In this document: positions 58,758 through 64,000 of the stretch, piece after piece
Numbering within the stretch: position 1 is the first letter of the stretch
Layout: each line of letters starts with the position of its first letter
Assembly (NCBI GenBank): GCA_016700055.1
Contig: CP064997.1
Location: 744,001-808,000 of the forward strand
DNA length: 64,000 bases
Source of the DNA: Actinomycetota bacterium
Lineage (GTDB): Bacteria > Actinomycetota > Acidimicrobiia > Acidimicrobiales > Ilumatobacteraceae
Direction of reading: 5' to 3'
The notes under the pieces: model-generated
Database searches by the model: none
What the model saw: the letters and a program-made list of their open reading frames with translations, nothing else
What the model was told of the DNA's origin: nothing
Position numbers and translations under genes: made by a program

Positions 58758-60904
58758 CCGTCGGGCAGCAGGCTGGCGAGCTCCCCGCCGACCACCCCTG
58801 CCAGCGACCGGGAGAACGTCTGCGTGAGGTGATGCTGGTCGCGAAACACGACCACGCCGCGCTCGTCGACCACCTCACACCACTGCGCGGGGCAGACATC
58901 GGCACCGAGGTCGAGGAAGCGCACCCCGTCGGGCGCGACTGCCGCCTCGAGAGCGATCAGCTCGCGGTCGAGGTTGCTGCGTGCTGCGGTGTCGAACCCG
59001 CAGGCGCTCGGCGAGCCCGGCTGCGCGGAGAGGCATGTCGGCACGTCGTCGGTCGGCCACGGGGTGTCCTCCAGGCGCACCACCTTGCGGGCCACGCCGA
59101 GGAGCTCGGCGAACGACCGCTGCGCGGCCTGCTGCCACAGCACGTCTGCCCGGGCCGGGTCTTCCAACCGGTGGCCGTTCCCGTCGTCGAGCACATCGCG
59201 GTACGAGTAGGTGTTCGTCATCACCAGGAGATCGATCGGCGCGGCGCGGCGGAGCTGGTCCAAGACGCTCGCCCGCCAGGTGCCGCACTCGTCGTAGCGG
59301 CGCTCCAGGCGCTTGCTCCAGAGGGTGACGTCGAACATCGTGCACGCGCTCTTCGTCCAGCCGAGCACGCGCCAGCCGTTCTCCGTCCCGGCCGCGTCCA
59401 GCGCCGGCAGCCACTGCTGCGCATGGCTGTCGCCGACGACGGCCACGGTCACGGATCCTGCCGGATCGCCGTATACGCAATCGGGCGGGACCGCGACGTC
59501 GGCGAGCTGCGCGCTGCACCGCTCGACCGGCCCGACGGTGACGATGTCGTCCCTCGCCTGCGCGGGCGTCATCGGCGCGACGGCTTGCTCGGCCACGACT
59601 CCCTCGGCCACGACTCCCTCGGCCACGACAGGGGTGGCGACGGCGATGTCGCCGCCGTCGACGACGCGCAGGGCGCCGATTCCGAGCAGGATCGGCAGCG
59701 ACGAGAGGGCGAGGCCGAGCACCAGGCTGCGCCACGGGGCATCGCGGAGCAAGGCCGCGTAGCGCAACGGTTGTTCGACGACGACGTGAGAGGCCGCGGC
59801 GAGCCCGAGCGAAGCGACGACAGCGACGGCGGTCACCACCCCGGCGCTGAACGGCGCGCCGTGGCGGTCGTTCCACAGCAAAGCGATGCCGATCGCCGGC
59901 CAATGCCACAGGTACCAGGCATACGAGAGCCGGCCGAGCAGCGGCAGCGGTCTCGAGCCGAGCACCCGCGAGACCACCGTCTGGCGGTGGGCGGCGGCGA
60001 TGACCACGGCCGCGCAGCCGAGCACGGGCACCAGCGCGGCGCGACCGGGGAAGGCGGTGCCGGCGCCGAACCTGGTGGCGGCGTACACGACGGCGGCGAG
60101 GCCCGCACCGGCCAGCACGTCGGCGGCCAGCCGCGGCAGCCGGCGGGCAAGAGGTACGGCGAGCGCGAGGCCCGCTCCGACGCCGAGCTCCCACAGCCGG
60201 GTGTGGGTCACGAAGTAGGCCTCGGGGCCGAGACGAGAGGTCGAGCTCCACGACGCGGCAAGCGAGACCACGACGACGACTCCGATCGCAAACGCCAACA
60301 GTGCGTGCAGCTGCCGGCGCCGAGGTGCACGGCGGCCGGCGAACCAGGCCACGGCGATGATCAGGGCCGGCCAGAGCGCGTAGAACTGCTCCTCGATCGA
60401 GAGCGACCAGTAGTGCACGAGCAGGCTGTCGGTGACCTCGGCGTCGGAGTACGCCGTCGCCTGGCCGGCGAAGCGCCAGTTCGCCACGTAGAGCGCCGCG
60501 GCCCTTGCGTCGCGTACCAGGCCTGCCCGGGCGAGCGGCGGCAGCAGCACCATCCCGGCGAGCAGCGTCGCCACGAGCACCAGGGTCGAGAGCGGCAGCA
60601 GCCGGCGCGCCCGCCGGGCGAAGAACTGCCCGAGTGCGATCCGATCCGTCGCCGCCAGCTCGGCCAGCAACAACCCGGTGATCAAGAAGCCGGAGAGCAC
60701 GAAGAAGACGTCGACGCCGACGAAACCTCCCGGCAGCCAGCTGAGCCCGGCGTGGTACCCGACGACGAGCAGGATCGACACCGCGCGCAGCCCGTCGATG
60801 TCGGCGCGGTGCGGGCGCGGTGGAGGCGCTGCCGCCGGGTGGCGGTCGGCGAGCTCGTCGTCCTCGCGGAACGCGGCGGGTGTGTCGGCGACGACGTGAT
60901 CCAT
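58754..60904 (-). CDS. Membrane O-acyltransferase with C-terminal SGNH domain (OatA-like)
   Basis: 716 residues. The acyltransferase-3 domain (about 33-390, ten or eleven helices) has DIDGLRAVSILLVVGYHAG, GGFVGVDVFFVLSGFLITG and LVHYWSLSIEEQFYALWP. The extracytoplasmic SGNH domain (about 490-716) has VVGDSHAQQWLPAL with the nucleophile Ser and FRDQHHLTQTFSRSLA with the Asp/His. Such proteins carry acyl groups across the membrane and attach them to peptidoglycan or surface glycans. Between the domains is a VVAEG repeat. The ATG at 60904 is divergent from galE, 95 nt away. Confidence 0.9.
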   Translation of the reverse strand: MDHVVADTPAAFREDDELADRHPAAAPPPRPHRADIDGLRAVSILLVVGYHAGLSWLPGGFVGVDVFFVLSGFLITGLLLAELAATDRIALGQFFARRARRLLPLSTLVLVATLLAGMVLLPPLARAGLVRDARAAALYVANWRFAGQATAYSDAEVTDSLLVHYWSLSIEEQFYALWPALIIAVAWFAGRRAPRRRQLHALLAFAIGVVVVVSLAASWSSTSRLGPEAYFVTHTRLWELGVGAGLALAVPLARRLPRLAADVLAGAGLAAVVYAATRFGAGTAFPGRAALVPVLGCAAVVIAAAHRQTVVSRVLGSRPLPLLGRLSYAWYLWHWPAIGIALLWNDRHGAPFSAGVVTAVAVVASLGLAAASHVVVEQPLRYAALLRDAPWRSLVLGLALSSLPILLGIGALRVVDGGDIAVATPVVAEGVVAEGVVAEQAVAPMTPAQARDDIVTVGPVERCSAQLADVAVPPDCVYGDPAGSVTVAVVGDSHAQQWLPALDAAGTENGWRVLGWTKSACTMFDVTLWSKRLERRYDECGTWRASVLDQLRRAAPIDLLVMTNTYSYRDVLDDGNGHRLEDPARADVLWQQAAQRSFAELLGVARKVVRLEDTPWPTDDVPTCLSAQPGSPSACGFDTAARSNLDRELIALEAAVAPDGVRFLDLGADVCPAQWCEVVDERGVVVFRDQHHLTQTFSRSLAGVVGGELASLLPDG

Positions 60905-60936
60905 AGGCCTTCGGCAATGCGCACGGAGTGCCCGCG

Positions 60937-60942
60937 TAGGCT
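60937..60942 (+). promoter_or_regulatory. -10 box of galE
   Basis: TAGGCT about 57 nt before the GTG start. The leader carries GAAGGAGG, the best Shine-Dalgarno sequence in the window, in contrast to the leaderless neighbours. Confidence 0.45.
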
Positions 60943-60999
60943 AGGACGCCGGGCGTCCGCCAGGCCGGCAACGCCGCTCTCGGGTGAAGGAGGACGACC

Positions 61000-61992
61000 G
61001 TGACCACGCTGGTGACCGGCGGCGCGGGGTACATCGGCTCGCACACGGTGCGGGCCATGCGCGAGCAAGGACGCGACGTGGTCGTGCTCGACACACTCGA
61101 GCTGGGTCACCGGGCAGCGGTGCTCGACACCCCGCTCGTCGTCGGTGACGTGGCCGACGAGCCACTCGTCGCGCGGCTCTGCGCGGACCACGGGGTCGAC
61201 TCGTGCATCCACTTCGCCGCCTACAAGAACGTCGGCGAATCCATGCAGTCGCCCGGCAAGTACTGGCTGAACAACGTCGCCGGCACCGTGCACCTGGTAG
61301 AGGCGCTGCTGCGCGCAGGGGTCGACCGCCTGGTGTTCTCCTCGTCGTGCTCGGTCTACGGCACCCCCGCGCAGGTGCCGGTCACCGAAGACGCGCCCGT
61401 GCGGCCCGAGAGCGTCTACGCCGAGTCGAAGGCCTCCATGGAGCGCGTGCTGCGCTGGTACGACGCGACGTCTGCGCTGCGCTCGGTGAGCCTGCGCTAC
61501 TTCAACGCCGCTGGGGCCAGCTCCGACGCGCTGATCGGGGAAGACTGGACGCACTCGCTGAACCTGGTGCCGGTGGTGATGAAGGCCGCGCTCGGCCAGC
61601 GCGACCCGGTGCAGGTGTTCGGCGACGACTACCCGACCCCCGACGGCACCTGCATCCGCGACTACATCCACGTCGACGACCTGGCAGACGCTCATGTCCG
61701 GGCCCTCGATCACCTCGAGCGCGGTGGGGCCAGCGAAGCCCTCAACGTCGGCACCGGCGTCGGCAGCTCCGTGCTCGACGTGATCAACGAGACCGAGCGC
61801 CTGAGCGCGAGGTCGGTCCCCCACGAGATCGTCGGGCGCCGCGCGGGAGACCCCGTGGCGGTCTACGCGGACCCGGGCCGCGTGCACGAAGTGCTCGGGT
61901 GGAAGGCCAGCCGTGGCCTGGACGAGATCCTCGCCACGGCCTGGGCATGGCACTCGTCGCACCCTCGCGGGTACGAGGGCTCGGGCTCCTAG
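61000..61992 (+). CDS. galE: UDP-glucose 4-epimerase
   Basis: 330 residues, typical GalE length. NAD-binding VTGGAGYIGSHTVRAM, FAAYKNVGES, VFSSSCSVYGTP with the catalytic Ser region, YAESKASME with Tyr and Lys, LRYFNAAGASSD, and the UDP-sugar binding region PTPDGTCIRDYIHVDDLADAH. It interconverts UDP-glucose and UDP-galactose and so feeds the surrounding glycan genes. GTG start with a strong Shine-Dalgarno sequence. Its TAG shares a CTAG with the stop of the convergent gene. Confidence 0.93.
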   Translation: MTTLVTGGAGYIGSHTVRAMREQGRDVVVLDTLELGHRAAVLDTPLVVGDVADEPLVARLCADHGVDSCIHFAAYKNVGESMQSPGKYWLNNVAGTVHLVEALLRAGVDRLVFSSSCSVYGTPAQVPVTEDAPVRPESVYAESKASMERVLRWYDATSALRSVSLRYFNAAGASSDALIGEDWTHSLNLVPVVMKAALGQRDPVQVFGDDYPTPDGTCIRDYIHVDDLADAHVRALDHLERGGASEALNVGTGVGSSVLDVINETERLSARSVPHEIVGRRAGDPVAVYADPGRVHEVLGWKASRGLDEILATAWAWHSSHPRGYEGSGS

Positions 61993-62468
61993 AGCGCGGC
62001 GTCGGGGAGCGTGGCGTCGGGGTCGTCGGCGGCCGGACCGACGGCGCCGATCGCGTCGAAGTAGGCGAGGTGCGCGTCGACGACGTTCACCACGTCGACG
62101 TCGTCGAGCAGCTCCACCCCGTGGCGCTCGGCCTCGCCGAGCAGGTAGCCGACGAGGGCGTCCTCGGCGACGACGACAGGCACGTCGATGTCCTGGGGCC
62201 GATCGATCACGTCGTCGGGCTGCAGGCCCCGCTCGTGGAGCCAGCGCAGGTGCAACAACAAGAGCTCTTCCAGCTCGCCGGGGGTCAGCCTCGCCTGCGT
62301 CGCCGCGGGCAGCCGCTCGACGACGAACGCGATCGCCTGGTCCGGCTGGTAGACGGCGCGGGGGGCGACGGCGTCGAGCCGGCGTGCTTCGCGCCCGATG
62401 GTGACGGCCGCGATCGACACCACGGCGATCCCGGCGAGCACCACGAAGACCCACGTCACCGCCTCCAC
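61989..62468 (-). CDS. Membrane-anchored protein of unknown function
   Basis: 159 residues. An N-terminal helix (about 4-23, VTWVFVVLAGIAVVSIAAVTIG) anchors it, leaving an acidic helical cytoplasmic or extracytoplasmic domain (RLTPGELEELLLLHLRWLHERGL, then VVAEDALVGYLLGEAERHG). Actinobacteria carry similar short proteins near cell-envelope genes, but I cannot name the family. TAGCGT lies 8 nt before the GTG at 62468. Its stop overlaps that of galE in the shared CTAG (61989-61992). Confidence 0.65.
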   Translation of the reverse strand: MEAVTWVFVVLAGIAVVSIAAVTIGREARRLDAVAPRAVYQPDQAIAFVVERLPAATQARLTPGELEELLLLHLRWLHERGLQPDDVIDRPQDIDVPVVVAEDALVGYLLGEAERHGVELLDDVDVVNVVDAHLAYFDAIGAVGPAADDPDATLPDAAL

Positions 62469-62476
62469 GGGAGATG

Positions 62477-62482
62477 ACGCTA
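62477..62482 (-). promoter_or_regulatory. -10 box of gene 61989-62468
   Basis: Minus-strand TAGCGT, 8 nt before the GTG at 62468. It is divergent from the next box (62520). Confidence 0.5.
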
Positions 62483-62519
62483 GCCGCGCGCCCTTGCGTA
62501 GCCGCCGGGCCCTCGCGGG

Positions 62520-62525
62520 TAGCGT
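62520..62525 (+). promoter_or_regulatory. -10 box of the methyltransferase gene at 62532
   Basis: TAGCGT, 6 nt before the GTG at 62532, the same hexamer and arrangement as upstream of the rarD-like gene. Confidence 0.55.
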
Positions 62526-62531
62526 CGCCCC

Positions 62532-63434
62532 GTGCGCGAGGAGATGCAGCAGTGGGCTTACAAGGCGGTGCGCGCGACGCGGGTGGGCGCGGAGCGCGTC
62601 GAGCACCGGCTCGCCCCCCGCTCCCCCGCCGGGCGCGACGCGGCCGACGAGCCGGCCGGCGGCCACCCGCCTGCTCCGTTCGTACCGTTCCCCCTCGCGC
62701 CTGGTCAGAGCATCGACGAGGTGCGCAGGCGGGCCCAGGGGCGGCGGTGGTTCCACACGTTCGAGTTCGCGGACCCGGCCACCGGTGAGCAGTGGCGCCT
62801 CGAGGGCTACGACCCGACTCTGGAGAAGCTCAAGATCATCGGCCTCCCCGAACGCCTCGACGGGATGAGCGTGCTCGACATCGGCACCTACGACGGCTTC
62901 TTCGCCCTGGAGTCGGCCCGGCGTGGCGGCGACGTGCTCGCCACCGACTCGTTCTCGTGGCTGTTCCCCGGCGAGGACGCGTACGGCAACTTCCACATCG
63001 TTCTCGAAGCCACCGGGCTCGCCGTGCGCGAGCAGACGATCGCCGTGGAGGACCTGTCGCCGGAGGCGACCGGAGGTCCTTTCGACGTGGTGCTGTTCTT
63101 CGGGGTGCTCTACCACGCCCCCGACCCGCTCGGGTACATGCGCCGGGTGCGTTCGGTGACGAAGGGCCACGCGCTCGTCGAGACGGTCGTCGACCTGCTC
63201 GACATCGACCGCCCCGCGCTCGCCTACTACCCCGGCGCCTATCTGAACGGCGATCCGACGAACCACTTCGGACCCAACCTCGCCGCGGTCGAGGGCCTCG
63301 CCATCGACGCCGGCTTCAGTCGCGTCGAGCACCTCGCGACGTGGAGCCCGGACCTGGTGGAGCACCTCACCGGGCGTCCGACGCCGGAAGGCCCGCCACG
63401 CAGCGGCCGCGCGGTCTTCCGCTGTTCTGTCTGA
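62532..63434 (+). CDS. Class I SAM-dependent methyltransferase (DUF1698/CmoB-like)
   Basis: 300 residues. WFHTFEFADPATGEQW and LEKLKIIGLPERLDGMSVLDIGTYDGFFALESARRGG give motif I in the arrangement of the DUF1698 family, which includes CmoB. VVLFFGVLYHAPDPLGYMRRVRSV is motif IV and the following helix. In a glycan locus it probably methylates a sugar or lipid, but a tRNA-modifying role cannot be excluded. GTG start fixed by TAGCGT 6 nt upstream. It converges with the acyl-CoA dehydrogenase gene. Confidence 0.78.
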   Translation: MREEMQQWAYKAVRATRVGAERVEHRLAPRSPAGRDAADEPAGGHPPAPFVPFPLAPGQSIDEVRRRAQGRRWFHTFEFADPATGEQWRLEGYDPTLEKLKIIGLPERLDGMSVLDIGTYDGFFALESARRGGDVLATDSFSWLFPGEDAYGNFHIVLEATGLAVREQTIAVEDLSPEATGGPFDVVLFFGVLYHAPDPLGYMRRVRSVTKGHALVETVVDLLDIDRPALAYYPGAYLNGDPTNHFGPNLAAVEGLAIDAGFSRVEHLATWSPDLVEHLTGRPTPEGPPRSGRAVFRCSV

Positions 63435-63455
63435 CTCGAACGTCGTCGATAATGC

Positions 63456-63469
63456 GCGGCGATCGCCGC
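63456..63469. terminator. 14-nt palindrome between convergent genes
   Basis: GCGGCGATCGCCGC is a perfect palindrome in the 48-nt gap between the genes ending at 63434 (+) and 63483 (-). It could be a weak bidirectional terminator, but the loop would be small and there is no T run. Confidence 0.3.
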
Positions 63470-63482
63470 CGCGGACGCTTGG

Positions 63483-64000
63483 TCAGATGCCGATGCGCTG
63501 CGCGAGCAGCTCGCGGTGGTAGGTGGGGTCGCCGAACAGCAGCTCAGACGACTTCGCCCGCTTGAAGTACAGGTGGGCGGGGTGCTCCCAGGTGAAGCCG
63601 ATGCCACCGTGGATCTGGATGTTCTCCGCCGTGGCGTGGAAGTAGGCCTCTGAGCAGTACGCCTTCGCGAGCGAGGCCACCGAGGCGAGCTCGTCGTTCA
63701 TCTCGCTCGCACACCACATGCCGTAGTAGGCCGCCGACTTCGCGGACTCCACCTCGAGCAACATGTCGGCGCACTTGTGCTTGATCGCCTGGAACGATCC
63801 GATCGGGCGGCCGAACTGCACGCGCACCTTCGCGTACTCGACCGCCATCTCGAGCACCTTCTGCGCCCCGCCGACCTGCTCGGCGGCAAGGCCGACGGCG
63901 GCGAGGTCGAGCACCGTCGAGAGCACGTTCCAGCCCTCACCCTCGGTGCCGATCAACTCGGCCGGGGTGTTCGCGAACTCGAGCTTGGCCTGCTTGCGCG
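63483..64000 (-). CDS. Acyl-CoA dehydrogenase (3' part; gene continues past the window)
   Basis: About 172 C-terminal residues are visible, and the reading frame stays open to the window edge. GTEGEGWNVLSTVLDLAAVGLAAEQVGGAQKVLEMAVEYAKVRVQFGRPIGSFQAIKHKCADM and QIHGGIGFTWEHPAHLYFKRAKSSELLFGD, read in pieces, match the C-terminal helical domain of flavin acyl-CoA dehydrogenases. In this family the FAD-dependent desaturation of acyl-CoA needs an N-terminal part that is outside the window. Substrate and catalytic base cannot be judged from the visible part. Confidence 0.88.
   Translation of the reverse strand, partial: RKQAKLEFANTPAELIGTEGEGWNVLSTVLDLAAVGLAAEQVGGAQKVLEMAVEYAKVRVQFGRPIGSFQAIKHKCADMLLEVESAKSAAYYGMWCASEMNDELASVASLAKAYCSEAYFHATAENIQIHGGIGFTWEHPAHLYFKRAKSSELLFGDPTYHRELLAQRIGI

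Noticed and set aside
1..64000. tRNA or rRNA genes and insertion sequences
   Set aside because: The intergenic gaps are too short to hold them. No transposase motif, conserved rRNA segment or terminal inverted repeat was noticed; a tRNA inside a coding gap cannot be strictly excluded without a scan.

Overview
The window is about 64 kb of dense, high-GC sequence. No gap between genes exceeds about 300 bases, and I saw no rRNA, tRNA, CRISPR array or insertion sequence. The gene set points to an actinobacterium, most likely of the Acidimicrobiia (Ilumatobacter/Microthrix-like): homodimeric-type pyruvate dehydrogenase E1, a CeoB/CeoC-like potassium module, cell-wall-binding-repeat exoproteins, a SpoIID/SGNH surface protein with portable repeats, and many genes with a TANNNT box only 6-10 nt before the start codon (leaderless transcripts). 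The species assignment is inference.

Layout. 1-3.7 kb: 5' end of an unidentified gene, a coenzyme-B12 acyl-CoA mutase large subunit with isobutyryl-type specificity residues, a RarD-like exporter and two small lipoproteins, closed by a perfect 13-bp hairpin. 3.7-8.8 kb: a compact five-gene branched-chain amino acid-type ABC transporter operon (livG-livF-livH-livM-binding protein), three of its junctions overlapping or nearly so. 8.9-13.6 kb: a DUF305 protein, Ppx/GppA phosphatase, L,D-transpeptidase, a dolichol-phosphate-mannose-synthase-like glycosyltransferase and a small membrane protein. 13.2-18.2 kb: lipoamide operon lpd - E2 acyltransferase - a single LipB-LipA fusion. The E2 gene carries a one-base frameshift. 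18.2-22.4 kb: OB-fold protein, two TrkA-type regulators and a KimA-like potassium permease. 22.4-33 kb: housekeeping and envelope genes (TIGR01777 epimerase, SRPBCC, argJ, SDR, the 1,112-residue SpoIID/PG-binding/SGNH/repeat protein, RNase HI, aceE, HhH-GPD protein).

33-63.4 kb is a cell-surface glycan locus: about ten glycosyltransferases, an initiating polyprenyl-phosphate sugar transferase, two separate ABC-2 polysaccharide exporters, GalE, an OatA-like O-acyltransferase and two methyltransferases. Embedded in it is the most unusual unit: an ECF sigma factor fused to a transmembrane helix and an extracytoplasmic beta-rich domain (53,906-55,483). It is translationally coupled to a secreted cell-wall-binding-repeat protein (51,456-53,909). 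The architecture suggests a membrane-tethered sigma factor that senses the envelope, but this is inference. The window ends inside an acyl-CoA dehydrogenase gene.

How the genes work together: aceE (E1), the E2/E3 pair and LipB-LipA make and lipoylate 2-oxoacid dehydrogenase complexes. The liv transporter, mutase, SDR and acyl-CoA dehydrogenase fit branched-chain amino acid/fatty acid catabolism. The second half of the window builds and exports surface polysaccharide, probably together with peptidoglycan modification by the L,D-transpeptidase and the SpoIID-like protein.
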